This document shows positions 12,690 to 23,559 of a DNA stretch of 64,000 bases, one piece after another (the stretch's first letter is position 1; each line of letters opens with the position of its first letter). The stretch lies in contig NC_045437.1 in assembly GCF_002776525.5 (NCBI RefSeq), forward strand, positions 137,902,944 to 137,966,943. The letters are read 5' to 3'. Under the pieces are notes generated by a model. That model ran no database searches and was not told where the DNA came from. It saw only the letters and a list, made by a program, of their open reading frames with translations. Position numbers and translations under genes: made by a program. The stretch is from Piliocolobus tephrosceles. Lineage: Eukaryota > Chordata > Mammalia > Primates > Cercopithecidae.

Positions 12690-13030
12690 TAAACCCCCCA
12701 AACTGACTGATGGACCTCCCATCCCCAAATTATCCTGAGTAACTAGTTCAGGACATGACGGGAAGTGGGAATCAGACATGCCTCAAAAACATCAATACAG
12801 AGACTTTAAGACTGATAGAACATACTCCCTAAGTATGGTAAGAAACATTTACAATCTATTGTCTCTGAAGCCTGCTACCTGAAGGCTTCACCTGCATGAT
12901 AAAACTTTGATCTCACAATCCCTATTGTAACCTAGACATTCTTTTCTATTTGATTCCAGACCTTTAGATAATAACTTTTTCAACCAGTCGCCAATCAGAA
13001 AACTTTAAATCTACCTAGAGAGAAAAGGTC
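12690..13030 (+). repeat. LTR-like interspersed repeat, unresolved
   Basis: The sequence (GGACATGACGGGAAGTGGG, later AACCAGTCGCCAATCAGAAAA) looks like the U3 part of a primate ERV LTR that I have seen repeatedly but cannot name. No coding potential. Confidence 0.35.
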
Positions 13031-13320
13031 AGAGTCAGAGAGAGATGCAACTAACAGAAAAACAATGCTGTACAGAACTTGACCCATTGATGCTGGCTTT
13101 AAGATGAAGGAGCTACGCGCCAAGGAGTAAACATGGCCTCTAGAGGTGGAAAAGGCAGGAAAATGCATTCTCCCCTAGAGCTTCCAGAAAGAACATAGCC
13201 TTGCTTGCCAAAAACGTTATTTTAGCTGGACAAGACCTCTGTTAGACTGCTAACCTAGAACATTGTAAGATAATAAATTTTGTTGTTTCCAGCCATCAAC
13301 TTTGTGCTAATATTTTAATT
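13031..13320 (+). repeat. MLT1-like MaLR LTR fragment
   Basis: The end of this stretch (GTAAGATAATAAATTTTGTTG followed by CAGCCATCAACTTTGTG) resembles the 3' end of MLT1-type LTRs, including the AATAAA-containing phrase. Boundaries are approximate. Confidence 0.4.
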
Positions 13321-14350
13321 CAACAATTTAAAACACAAGTTCTAATATGAAAAAATACAAACCATAGCCATAGATTTCACACTGTGCACACAAATCCATT
13401 CCAGATGATTGCTTATCTAAATGAGAAAAACTAAATCAAGTAAGCTTCTAAAGGATATATGGCAAAATATCTTCATAACTTTGAGGTAGACAACATTTTT
13501 TTAAGCAGGAAACAATTGCACAAAGCATAGATAAAAATGAAAGTGAAAAGTTCTTTTTAATTAAGATAATACACAAAATAAAAACATAATAAAATAAAAA
13601 CCAATATAAAGAAACTTCTGCTTTCTTAAGTGTGATAATACCAGAAGCCAAACAAAAATATATGCCATGGAGTAGGACAAAAAATATATACATATACATA
13701 TATACACACACACATATATACACACACATATATGTGATCATATATCTATACATGAGTATATATATATTCATAGCCAGATTATATAAGTTATAAATCAAGT
13801 AAAATTTTAATGTACATTAAAAATAATAAAAAGACAAGTATCTCATGTACCCCATAAATATATGTACCTACTATGTACTCACAAAAATTAAAAATATAAC
13901 ATTTATAAAAATAGCAGTATCATAATTTTGCAAATGCTAAGATATAAAAAAGATTTGACATTTCATCAGAGGCTACATTTCTACAGCAGTAAAAGTGAAT
14001 GTACTGCAACTCTGTACAATATCAGTGATAACCATCACAAAATGGCCAAAAAGACACAAAAGAACATATAGTATATCTTGGTATTCATATAATATTTAAA
14101 ACAAACCCAAACTACCTATAGTTTCAGAAGTCAGGACAGTGCTTATCCATGGCATGGGGTTAGAAGTGAGACGGGTACATGTGAGTAGCTTCTCCTTGTA
14201 ATTTTCTGTTTCTTGATCAGGATGTTTGTTCCACACCAGATGTGTGTGTTCACATTTTGAAAATTTACAAGGTAAATACTCATGATTTCTGCATTTGAAA
14301 CAAGATGTATACTATTTCTTGATAAAAGTCAACCTTAAAAGCAAGCAAGC
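13321..14350 (+). mobile_element. Old L1M 3' end fragments with AT/CA microsatellite
   Basis: Sense L1M pieces: 13420-13570 (GGATATATGGCAAAATATCTTC), a short L1 3' terminus near 13830-13905 (ATGTACCCCATAAATATATG), and 13960-14350, an L1MC/L1ME-like 3' UTR with TTTCTTGATCAGGATGTTTG and CACATTTTGAAAATTTACAAG. All are heavily decayed. Confidence 0.55.
13680..13768. repeat. (TA)n/(CA)n microsatellite
   Basis: Alternating purine-pyrimidine tract of TATACA/CACACA/TATATA units, interrupted by single-base changes. Confidence 0.9.
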
Positions 14351-14880
14351 AAATGGAACTAGTATTAGTAGTTAAAGAACACAAGTAAATCACTTATGTG
14401 GCTCATTCTAATCCCTCAGTAAGTGGTAGCTATTATTTTTAAACTGTTTTTTCCTTCTTCCACTTCTCATCAATGTGTTAGAAAACACCTTCCCTCTCCC
14501 TTCTTTGCTGTTTTTCTTCAAGACAACAAGAAAGACTATTGTTAATAATTATTTGCTTGTATTGAGAAAGTTCTGAAATCACAGTATCTAAGAATCTGGG
14601 CTGTAAATTTCTAAAATGATTTTAAGTGTTCATAAATCTCCTTCAGAATCTCTGCAAAAGGTATCTACCTCTTGCACTCCTTGAATTACATCCACTTTTC
14701 TTCAAGTACCAGTAATCAGTATTTTTTTAAGAAATATCATTTTGAATAAAGGTTATTGTTTTATCAACTTCCATTTCCAGTACCTACTGGTGCAACAGTA
14801 TTTTCTGTCATTTTGCTATATAGATCATGTTATATACATAAATATGTTATATACCTATATATGTATGCATGAATATATGC
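14351..14880. other. Unassigned AT-rich sequence
   Basis: No repeat family, exon-like open frame or structured element recognised. Confidence 0.5.
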
Positions 14881-14892
14881 TATGTGTATATA

Positions 14893-15160
14893 TGTGTTTT
14901 GTTTTGTTTTGTTTGAGACGGAATCTCATTCTGTCGCCCAGGCTGGAGTGCAGTGATGCTATCTCGGCTCATGGCAAACTCCACCTCCCAAGTTCACGCC
15001 ATTCTCCCGCCTCAGCCTCCTAAGTAGCTGGGACTACAGGCACCCACCACCATGCCCGGCTAATTTTTTGTATTTTTAGAAGAGATGGGGTTTCACCATG
15101 TTTGCCAGGATGGTCTTGATCTCCTGACCTCGTGATCTGCCCGCCTCAGCCTCCCAAAAT
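14893..15160 (-). mobile_element. Alu (AluY/Sx-like), antisense, 5' truncated
   Basis: A (TTTTG)n tail is followed by GAGACGGAATCTCATTCTGTC and both arms. The element stops at CAGCCTCCCAAA and lacks the final about 35 bases (the Alu head). Similar flanks GTGTATATATGTG (left) and TGTATATGTG (right) may be the target duplication. Confidence 0.9.
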
Positions 15161-15164
15161 GTAT

Positions 15165-15920
15165 ATGTGGTATTTCTAATACAGTTTACACAGGCTTTTA
15201 TCAGAACCAAAATTTCAAAATTATATTCACCAGAAAATACATTCTACGTTCTGAGATTATTGAATCAAAAATGACCTATATGAACTTTAAAGTAAAACTG
15301 TATATCCCAAAAAGTTTAATATGGACATAAAAAATGTAATTTAAAACTCTTCATAGTGATTTTACTTCTTGTACGATTTCACCATATATCCATACATTTT
15401 TCTTAACAACTATTCCATGAAGGACCAAGGCAGACACTGTCAGCTATATTTTATATGAGAAAACAGGCACAAAGTAATTGTCTCAAGTTCACAAAGTTTG
15501 TTTCAGATTCAAGGAAAAGAAATAAAAAAACACAAAGCCCAGGCTTTCTTTTTCTAATTAAGTTGGTTCTGTATGTCCTCTGTACTCCATTCTTCCTCCT
15601 ATACTCAACACACTTTACTTATGCTGCTTTGTGTACTCCTTGTACTTAAGAAAGGTACATATAGATATTAAGAATACATAAGGAAGGTACAAAGAATATA
15701 GGTGACTCTTGAAAACATGAACCTCGAAGTGCAAATAGGATTAGGTTTAGCATTGGGTAGACAGAAGTGCAATACAAATGGAGGAAGTTACCATCAGTCA
15801 AACAGGGCACATGCAACTGTTAATAAGCAAACTTAACTACTTAGAAGAGACTGACAGTGTTAAGATGAGAGGAAAATAGACTCAAAATTGAAAACTATTG
15901 CAAAAAATTCAACCCACACT
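15165..15920. other. Unassigned sequence
   Basis: AT-rich, no recognisable gene or family. The 64-codon open frame at 15455-15649 has no similarity I recognise. Confidence 0.5.
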
Positions 15921-15929
15921 GTAGTATAG

Positions 15930-16252
15930 TAATCCCTCTTTATCCAAGGAGATACATTCCAAGACTCCCAGTAGATGCGCACAACCCCAAATCATATAGA
16001 ATCTGACCTATAATAAATGTATTTTTTTGCTATACATATATAACTATGATAAAGTTTAATTTATAAATTAGGCACAGTAAGTCATAATAAAATAAAACAG
16101 TTAAAACAATATACTATAATAAAAGTTCTGAAAATGTGTATTCACAGTCTCTTACTCACATATTCTCTCTCAAAGTACTATAATATTCTTGGACCATGGT
16201 TGACTGAGAGTAAATAAAACTGCAGAAAACAAAATTGTGGGTGGGAGGACTA
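15930..16252 (+). mobile_element. Tigger/mariner-like nonautonomous DNA transposon
   Basis: The left end TAATCCCTCTTTATCCAAGG and the right end GGGTGGGAGGACTAGTA are imperfect inverted repeats flanked by TA. The interior phrase AAAGTTTAATTTATAAATTAGG is characteristic of a common primate Tigger-related element. No transposase frame. Confidence 0.65.
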
Positions 16253-16392
16253 GTATATTTCTACCAAATGAGTCAGTATTAATTAATGAAACTCTCTAGA
16301 AGTCTATTTGGACTTTAAGAGCATGTTTTTATTTCTTGTTTAGCTCACTTAGGATTGAGAAAGAAGGTAGACCTCCCTGGATGAGAAGCTAG

Positions 16393-17218
16393 TGTTAAAA
16401 ATATACTTTAAACAAATTAAATTTAACAAAGTTTAATTGAGCAGAGAATGATTTGCAAATCAGGCAGCCCCCAGAACTATAACAGGTGTTCAGAGCAACT
16501 CCAGGGCTGCCTCATAGTCAGATAAAATTTGTGGACAAGGAAAGGGAAGTGGCATACAGAAAATAGAAGGGAGGTACAGAAACAGCTGAATGAATTACAG
16601 CTGGGTCTTGCCTTATTTGAACCTAGTTTGAACAGTTGATTGTGGTTAATAGAATTTGACTGCAGTAATTCACTGAGACTCTGCTCTTGTTGCATGGTAG
16701 GTTATAGGTGGTTTATGTGTCAAGTTAAGTTATAGTTCCTTATGTACAGAGGAACCTTTCAGCAAAACTTAAAATATATAACAAGTCAGCTTTAGGCCAA
16801 ACTGACCCAAAGTTTAACAACCTTCCCTGTTGGTCAGCCTCTCAATTTTGAGAGATTGAACAAAACTTTAGACATTCACATAACTCTGTCACCACTGTAA
16901 ATAGACTTATTTAGTCTCAAATCCCACTGGAAAATAGCAATGGGTTTTGTAAGGTGTGAGCAAAGAAACAGAACAACAGAAAAAAAAATGCCTGGTTAAC
17001 CGTCAAGTTACTTCAGGTTAGTTTTTTGTAAGCATTAGAACTAAAGGGATCTTATTGTACCAGAATCTCTTGCCTTCAGAAGGGGTGGGGGGAAAAACTG
17101 ATTTTTGTATCTCTTTGCTTAAAAGTTTTGTTTTGATTATAAGGCATTTAGCCTGAGTGATTCTATTTTAGTTTTCTCTGGTCCGATGGGGCCTAGGGCA
17201 GGAGCTCAGTCAAAAACA
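16393..17218 (-). mobile_element. 3' LTR of older class I ERV (outer provirus)
   Basis: In sense (minus strand) the LTR starts TGTTTTTGACTGAGC directly after a polypurine tract and ends TTTTTAACA, so both TG and CA termini are present. The left (R-U5 side) half, 16393 to about 16810, is shared with 29793-30545: both have the TTTAATTGAGCAAAGAA-like and GAGGTACAGAAACAGCT phrases. Total about 826 bases. Confidence 0.7.
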
Positions 17219-17232
17219 TTGCCCCCTTTTTG
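17219..17232 (-). promoter_or_regulatory. Polypurine tract of outer provirus
   Basis: In sense this reads CAAAAAGGGGGCAA immediately upstream of the LTR's TG. The position and composition fit the plus-strand primer of a retrovirus. Confidence 0.7.
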
Positions 17233-17450
17233 ATCAGGTTCTTACCTAAGTGAGAGTGGGACCAAACCTCAGGGCATGAGTGCTGCTCTTCTCAGTTACC
17301 ATTGTTTTTAGGTTTCTGGTTTAAATACGCCATTCATAGGTTATGTTGTCCTCATAATCATGCTTTTCTTTGAGATTTTGCTATTCCAGTCAAAAAGGGT
17401 CCATTTAATGTTCTACAGATGGCTGTATGCAACTATTTAAAACTTTAGAG

Positions 17451-17786
17451 GCTGGGTGTGGTGGCTTATGTCTGTAATCCCAGCACTTTGGGAGGCCAAG
17501 GTGAGTGGATCACCTGAGTGATCAAGAGTTCACTAGATCACAAGATCAAGACCAAGAGTTCAAGACCTGCCTGGCTAACATGGTAAAAATCCTCTCTCTA
17601 CTAAAAATACAAAAAATTAGCCAAGCATGGTGGCAGGCACCTGTAATCCCAGCTACTTAGGAGGCTGAGGCGGGAGAATTGCTTGAACCTGGAAGGCGGA
17701 GGTTGCAGTGAGTTGAGAATGCACCACTGCACTCCAGCCTGGGCAACAAGAGCGAAACTCCATCTCAACAAATAAAAATAAAGAAT
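17451..17786 (+). mobile_element. Alu (AluS-like) with internal extra segment
   Basis: Sense Alu starting GCTGGGTGTGGTGGC with an extra, partly duplicated stretch near 17515-17560 (repeated ATCAAGA/AAGAGTTCA words). Target duplication AAAACTTTAGAG (17439-17450) versus AAAACTTTTGAG (17787-17798). It lies between the env transmembrane remnant and the 3' LTR of the outer provirus. Confidence 0.95.
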
Positions 17787-17789
17787 AAA

Positions 17790-18275
17790 ACTTTTGAGAG
17801 AATACTGTAAATCAGGGAGACTATTACAACTATCAGAAAGACAATGCCAAGAATCTGAATTGTGCTTCTTAGCCAGGATTCCCATGAACCAACCCAACTA
17901 AAATACATTAAAGAATTAGCTGGATGAATTCTACTCATTTTAACTAAGCATCTTGTTTGTTAATCCCTTGCAACCGAGTCTCTATAATACCCATTGTGTT
18001 CATCCATGTGCAACAAGAAGTGTTGACAACTGCACAGATCCTTCACTATTCTGCCAGTAGGTAAGCTAGGGTAATTCTATTATGTAGTGCAACTTTAGTA
18101 AGAGAATAAGTCTACTGTGCAACCAGAGGCTTTGTAGTAGAATCTGCTATAAAGTTTATTTTGAGGAACAAATATTTAACCATTGCCACCACTGCCTCGT
18201 TTATATTCATTCCAGGCTATGTAAAAGGAGACTTAGCAAATGATGTTGCTCCAGAGGGGTAAAGGCCTCTTGACA
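17790..18275 (-). pseudogene. ERV env transmembrane (TM) subunit remnant, outer provirus
   Basis: On the minus strand, 18009-18034 encodes the disulfide motif CX6CC (CAVVNTSCC), preceded (about 18035-18085) by a degraded leucine-rich stretch in the position of the gammaretroviral immunosuppressive-type helix. Further on, about 17800-17895 encodes a long run of Ile, Val and Leu residues that fits the membrane anchor. In an intact Env this subunit drives membrane fusion. Here several stops and frame changes break it, the start is lost near the Alu at 18281, and the end near the Alu at 17451. The CX6CC type indicates a gamma-like (class I) Env that links SU and TM covalently. Confidence 0.75.
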
Positions 18276-18280
18276 ATGTT

Positions 18281-18559
18281 TTTTGTTTTTGTTTTGAGAC
18301 ATACTCTCCCTCCGTCGCCTAAGCTGGAGTGCAGTAGTGCAATCTTGGCTCACTGCAACCGCCACCTCCCAGGTTCAAGTGATTCTCCTGCCTCAGCCTC
18401 CTGAGTTGCTGGGATTACAGCCATGCATTTTTGTATTTTTGGTAGAGACAGGGTTTCACCATGTTGGCCAGTCTGGTCTCAAACTCCTGACCTCAAATGA
18501 TCTGCTGCCTTTGCCTCTCGAAGTGCTTGGATTACAGGTGTGAGCCACCTTGCCTGGCC
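18281..18559 (-). mobile_element. Alu (AluS-like), antisense
   Basis: Antisense Alu from the TTTTTG-rich tail to CTTGCCTGGCC, with part of the linker and right-arm start missing after GATTACAGCCATG. Flanks GACAATGTT and AGCAATATT may be a decayed duplication. It splits the env remnant between SU and TM. Confidence 0.9.
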
Positions 18560-19330
18560 AGCAATATTCTTTTTAACTTACAGTGTGGGTTAGAAGGAGT
18601 GGATCAATGTTCTGTTTCTGACTATGAAGCAACAAAGGTACTACTAAATTTTCTAGCTCACATTGGCCCTGTATCTTTCATTAATCAAGACTTAAGTTCG
18701 TGCATGTATAAGGCTGTCTGCAAAATTCTCCACAAATAAAAGTAAACCCCATGTATACATACAAAGATGCCTTTTCTGATTCTATTGTTTACGGATACAT
18801 TACTTGGAATGGTGAAATTAGCAGTTTCTAGCCAAGGGTCTGAGGTAGAATTATTACAGGTTGAAAGAATACCGTAGTACCCTAGCACCTAAGTCAGTTT
18901 GCAAGAAACTCCTCCTGGGATTTTGGTGTAAACCTGTCTTGTATTGGTCCTGGTCCTTGTATCTCATAACTGAGTTAAATTAAAACAAGGATTGAGAAAA
19001 GGTGGGTCTAGAAATGTGACCAGTAGTATAATTTGAACAAGTTATGTTAGGGATGTTGCTAAAGTTACCTACTGTGTGAACTGAGGGATCCATTAGGTCA
19101 TGTGAATTCTGTGTTTGGCATGACAGATTAAATGCTCCATAAAGTTACCCACAGAAGGTACTGATTGTGGAAATCTAATTACAGCATTATCCTGAGGAGC
19201 AAAAGAGGTATATATAAATAAGAAAAAGATAAGAGTTTCATGATTACAGAAAAGTGTTGACCCATAATCCTGGGAAAGTCATCCATGTCTAGGATACTGT
19301 CTGCTTCTCAGTAGAAACTTTTCTGGTGAG
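18560..19330 (-). pseudogene. ERV env surface (SU) remnant, outer provirus
   Basis: The minus-strand frame 18685-18888 (68 codons) contains N-glycosylation-type NNST and NFT sites and a KGIFVC stretch that aligns with the end of gammaretroviral SU, where a conserved Cys-rich, Trp-containing segment occurs. Upstream sequence to about 19330 lies between integrase and this stretch and is in the right place for the rest of SU, but it is broken by many stops. The order integrase, SU, TM, polypurine tract, LTR along the minus strand supports the call. Confidence 0.6.
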
Positions 19331-19399
19331 TTTTACCTTAGGATCCACACGGGTGTACCATGTCCAAGAGTATAAAGAAATGCTTTTGAGGTACAAAAT

Positions 19400-20300
19400 G
19401 TGGACCCGAGGTTTGAGGTCCCAAAGTTTTGCTGCAGTGTTGGTGGCAAGGGCAGTCTTTCCTTCTCTGATGACACTTCCAGAAGACCTAATCTCTGCGC
19501 TCTAGATTGTAAAGAGTTTTATTGTCCTCAGCTGGTGGATCATGAAAAACTTCCTTTAACTGGCAAAAAATATATCTTGGCATGCAACAATAAAGTCTTG
19601 CAGTATTTAGTCATACTAGAGTTTAGGAGAGCAGAAGGTACATTAAGTTCTATTATTAGGAGCATAGGCCTTTCCAGTGACAATTTCATAAGGGGTCAAC
19701 TTATGTTTTCAATTGGAAGTAGACATGACTGTCATCAATTTGCAATGCCTTTGATCAAGGCAATCCAGTGGATTCAGTTAGTTTTGCTTAATGCTATTGT
19801 ATCTGTACTAACTTACCTGTTTTATGATTTGTCCAGTGAAACAAGTACCTCTATCACTGGGGATTTCCCCAGGCATACCCCTGGATAAAACACACTTTTT
19901 ATTTATTATTATTATACTTTATGTTCTAGGGTACATGTGCATGACATGCAGGTTTGTTACATATGTATACATGTGCCATGTTGGTGTGCTCATGGAATAC
20001 TATGAAAATACATTTCTAATAACCTTTATCTAAGGTTATAGCATTGGTCTTCTTGCATGAAAAAGCTTGTATAGAACCAGAAAACATAGACTGAAAATGG
20101 CAATTGAATGAAAATCCCTCCAGAAATGTTCATTTGGCCCATCAGGTAGCAGAAATGTACCCAAAGTTTTGATTATGTTTCCAGGATTATGGATTTGACA
20201 AACAAAACATTGATCATACATCATTTTAACCATTTTAGAAAAGTCTCCACACTATTTTTTTCATGATTTTGATCATTTTATTCCATGATGAGTCATGGAG
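19400..20300 (-). pseudogene. ERV integrase remnant, outer provirus
   Basis: Integrase inserts viral cDNA into the host genome. On the minus strand, 20036-20233 encodes the end of the HHCC zinc-binding domain (CFVCQIHNPG) and the entry into the catalytic core, with the first catalytic Asp in WRDFHSI. At 19828-19867 the second catalytic Asp appears in PSDRGTCFTG, and at 19673-19715 the conserved C-terminal phrase HKLTPYEIVTG. Stops occur between these blocks, and a 95-base L1 tail (19899-19993) sits inside, separating the two Asp-bearing segments. The plus-strand 162-codon open frame at 19400-19888 is the antisense shadow of this gene. Confidence 0.8.
19899..19993 (-). mobile_element. Very short L1 3' tail insertion
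   Basis: Antisense L1 3' end: TTTATTATTATTATACTTTATG, GGTACATGTGCATGACATGCAGG and ATACATGTGCCATGTTGG. Only about 95 bases of the 3' UTR are present, so this is a severely truncated L1 insertion. It sits within the integrase remnant. Confidence 0.85.
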
Positions 20301-20489
20301 TATTGAGTTTTAATAATGGAGATGTTAAAGAAGCAGGAAGGACTAGGCAGCTGTTCAGGCTTTCTATGAGTAGACATTTCATATTGAATTTATATCCTCT
20401 GAAATACCAATTTTGTTTCTCCAATTCCAGTGCATAGCACTGTTTATTAAATTAATTATTATAGGTAATTTGATTTGGATCAAGGAGTT

Positions 20490-20620
20490 CATTCAAATTG
20501 CATATTTTAACAATTTCAGCACCAGCTGACTTAGCATGAAAATCTGCCAAAGTATTTGCTCATAATTTAATTCTCCTGCTTGGGTTAGCAGTATTATAAA
20601 CCAGATATTTTCATTAGAGT
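20490..20620 (-). pseudogene. ERV RNase H end remnant, outer provirus
   Basis: The minus strand at about 20510-20555 encodes LADFHAKSAGAEIVK, which fits the end of a retroviral RNase H (an ADxHAK-type motif), located just upstream of integrase as expected. RNase H degrades the RNA strand of the RNA:DNA hybrid. The rest of pol cannot be followed by eye. Confidence 0.6.
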
Positions 20621-20823
20621 TCTGAGGTTTTTTATCCAATCCAATGGTATAATCTTAAAGTTATCAGACATTTATACTTTCAGAATGCCTTCCATGAACC
20701 TCCTTGAAAGCACAACCCTTTAGGATTATAATAGCTTACAAAGAGCTTTCAAAAAAAGCATCAGAATTAAGCAATTTGCTGTGTACAACCAGACTTAAAA
20801 CAGTCATGGTTAAAGATGCAACT

Positions 20824-21113
20824 GACCGGACGCAGTGGCTCAAGCCTGTAATCCCAGCACTTTGGGAGGCCGAGACGGGCGGATCACAAGGTCAGGAGAT
20901 CGAGACCATCCTGGCTAACATGGTGAAACCCCATCTCCACTAAAAAATACAAAAAACTAGCAGGGCAATGTGGCAGGCGCCTGTAGTCCCAGCTACTCGG
21001 GAGGTTGAGGCAGGAGAATGGTGTAAACCCGGGAGGGGGAGCTTGCAGTGAGCTGAGATCCGGCCACTGCACTCCAGCCTGGGTGACAGAGCGAGACTCC
21101 GTCTCAAAAAAAA
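20824..21113 (+). mobile_element. AluY, Old World monkey type
   Basis: Full-length sense Alu with CAAAACTAGC-type linker variants and the right-arm variant GATCCGGCCACTGC, which differs from human AluY (GATCGCGCCACTGC). Target duplication AAAGATGCAACTGAC (20812-20826) versus AAAGATGCAATTGAC (21114-21128). Low divergence makes it one of the youngest insertions here. Confidence 0.93.
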
Positions 21114-21128
21114 AAAGATGCAATTGAC

Positions 21129-21880
21129 AAGGAAAGTTGGTTATTCCTGTGGCCTGTAATAATTTAACATAATAGTAATAGTTATGATTCATAACATACA
21201 TCAAGACATATCAGAATTTTCGGAATCTCATACAAGTTTGGAACATGTATTAATAGCATATCCACAGAAATATAATTCAATAAAAGGTTAAACATTCTTT
21301 ATTGTTACATGACAGTGCTTCTTGTGTAATTTAACATATCAGATAAGCCTTCATTTGTTATCTTTGTTTATTATCTCTCTTTTAGATGCTTCAGGGGACC
21401 TCTGGGACATCCAAAGTTAGTTTGAGGTCAAAAAGACTTCATTTTGATTTTGAATTTTGATTTTGGGAAGTCTGTCAATTATGTCAGAGGTTTAAAATAA
21501 TTGATCAAAATAGGATCACAGACCATGGTGATAATTACTCATTTAGCCAAAATAATAACCAAAAGATTTTAGAAAGAAAAAACCTTCACTGTTTGATAGA
21601 GACTCAATTTTCCAAATAATCAAAAGACCTAATAAAGACAGCAAAAAAACACACAAAATCTGTTTCCCTTTCTCTCCCTGCCCCTTTTTTGGTTTTTGTA
21701 GTTCACTCAAAAGGTGAATGAAAATCTTTTACTCTCTTATTTAAAAGCGAAAACTGAATTTTAGTTTTATATTGGTGTACTTTTGATATTAAGGCTCAAT
21801 TTTAAAAATGCTTATAATACATCTATTTAACCTGAGTCAGTTTAACCACACAAGATTTGTTTTACACTTTAGCTTTCTTT
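21129..21880 (-). other. Probable outer-provirus internal sequence, not readable
   Basis: The position between RNase H and the L1 tail suggests decayed pol, but no conserved block is evident. The phrase CCCAGAGGTCCCCTGAAGC on the minus strand (about 21390-21410) is the only hint. Nothing else recognised. Confidence 0.35.
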
Positions 21881-21902
21881 TTTTTTTTTTTGAGCCATCC
21901 AT

Positions 21903-22740
21903 CCATAGTATTTTATTTTATTTATTTATTATTATTATTATTATACTTTAAGTTCTAGGGTACATGTGCATAACGTGCAGGTTTGTTACATATGTATACT
22001 TGTGCCATGTTGGTGTGCTGCACCCATCAACTCGTCAGCACCCATCAACTTGTCATTTATATCAGGTATAACTTCCAATGCAATCCCTCCCCCCTCCCCA
22101 TAATAGGCCCCAGTGTGTGATGTTCCCCTTCCCCAGTCCAAGTGATCTCATTGTTCAGTTCCCACCTATGAGTGAGAACATGTGGTGTTTGGTTTTCTGT
22201 TCTTGTGATAATTTGCTGAGAATGATGGTTTCCAGCTGCATCCATGTCCCTACAAAGGACACAAACTCATCCTTCTTTATGGCTGCATAATATTCCATGG
22301 TGTATATGTGCCACATTTTCTTAATCCAGTCTGTCACAGATGGACATTTGGGTTGATTCCAAGTCTTTGCTATTGTGAATAGTGCCGCAATGAACATACG
22401 TGTGCATGTGTCTTTATAGCAGCATGATTTATAATCCTTTGGGTATATACCCAGTAATGGGATGGCTGGGTCGTATGTTACTTCTAGTTCTAGATCTTTG
22501 AGGAATCGCCATACTGTTTTCCATAATGGTTGAACTAGTTTACAATCCCACCAACAGTGTAAAAGTGTTCCTGTTTCTCCACATCCTCTCCAGCACCTGT
22601 TGTTTCCTGACTTTTTAATGATTGCCATTCTAACTGGTGTGAGATGGTATCTCATTGTGGTTTTGATTTGCATTTCTCTGATGGCCAGTGATGACAAGCA
22701 TTTTTTCATGTGTCTGTTGGCTGTATGCATGTCTTCAATA
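21903..22740 (-). mobile_element. 5'-truncated L1PA with intact ORF2 C-terminus
   Basis: Antisense L1: (TTA)n tail, 3' terminus, G-rich 3' UTR tract (22085-22100 read backwards), then ORF2. The minus-strand frame 22155-22745 is open for 196 codons and encodes the C-terminal part of ORF2p, including the cysteine motif CX3CX7HX4C (CWRGC...HCWWDC), which in active L1 is needed for retrotransposition. The endonuclease and RT domains are absent. The 3' UTR contains a local duplication of CACCCATCAACT/TCGTCAG words near 22022-22055. It is inserted in the outer provirus. Confidence 0.93.
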
Positions 22741-22745
22741 TCCAT

Positions 22746-23020
22746 TTAGTTTTATCTCTACTTTTTGTATTTATTCCTTCATTTTAAAACAACCTTTAAG
22801 TCATCTCTAAAATGGAAATTTTTTTTTCTTTTAACAAAAATGACATTTTTATATCTTCTTCATAATCTTTCTTCCCCAAAACACATCCTGTTTTTCTTGT
22901 ACCCTTTGCAGATGAAATTATTTATCTTATTTAGTAGTTTTAATCACACAGATTAATGTTGTGTTTTAATCACAGACATTAATGTAGTAGTTTTAATCAC
23001 ACACATTAATGCTAAACACA
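22746..23020 (-). other. AT-rich flank between L1 and inner provirus
   Basis: The stretch includes a short imperfect repeat of TTTTAATCACA(CA)CATTAATG words at 22939-23024. It probably belongs to the outer provirus interior, but no coding block is visible. Confidence 0.4.
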
Positions 23021-23024
23021 TTAA

Positions 23025-23447
23025 TATTGGAAATAAGAGGCTGGAGTTGCCAAGAGAATGAGCACTCAAGCAGAGAATTTCTCAGCAAGTCAAAGTTTAC
23101 TTTTGCAGAAGGGTGCTGCTCACAGTTTTGGCTACTCCTGGAGCACCCCAAAGAAAAGACGGAAGGAGTTTTTATCCCTAATGCAGTCCCTACCTCTGTG
23201 TCACTCCCGCCATGGGCTGGGGTCAGACCACACAATCTAAGCTGACCCAATTGGCTATTTGTGAATATGTTCCCAAATAAGGAAGGGAAATGGGACGTGA
23301 GTTACAGGTTGAGGCTGGTGGGAAGAAAGAGTTGTTTACAAAGCAGTTAACTAGGGGTGAGGAGGTACAAGGGAGTTGTTTTGAGAAACAAAGAACAAAG
23401 AAGTTGAACAAGCTAAACCTTTGAAGAGGAACTCACTGTGCCTTACA
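23025..23447 (-). mobile_element. 3' LTR of inner class I provirus
   Basis: In sense it begins TGTAAGGCACAGTGAG and ends TTATTTCCAATA. It is colinear with the 5' LTR at 27309-27739, with about 40 differences over some 415 aligned bases by eye, plus a 20-base-scale indel near 23355. The outer flank is TTAA at 23021-23024, matching TTAA at 27740-27743. The poly(A) hexamer seen in the 5' LTR is changed to GATAAA here (23171-23176). Confidence 0.93.
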
Positions 23448-23462
23448 ATTTCCCCCCTTTTG
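23448..23462 (-). promoter_or_regulatory. Polypurine tract of inner provirus
   Basis: Sense sequence CAAAAGGGGGGAAAT lies directly before the TG of the 3' LTR, the expected place for the plus-strand primer. Confidence 0.85.
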
Positions 23463-23559
23463 ATTTTTATAATTCTTTCTCTTCAAATTTGTCTAACGTA
23501 TTTTGGCTTTGTTGTTGTTCTTGATTTTCTAAGAGTAACAGTTTATCTGAATAAGGCAG

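Noticed and set aside
13448..13798. 116-codon minus-strand frame rich in Tyr/Val/Ile/Cys
   Set aside because: Much of it translates a TA/CA microsatellite and decayed L1M; hydrophobicity follows from the repeat.
19400..19888. 162-codon plus-strand open frame, the third longest in the window
   Set aside because: It is exactly antisense to the retroviral integrase remnant, whose conserved blocks are on the minus strand, and it matches no protein I know.
22939..23024. Repeated TTTTAATCACA/CATTAATG words resembling a CRISPR-like or tandem array
   Set aside because: Only two or three imperfect units without regular spacers, in a mammalian genome; simple slippage next to the provirus.
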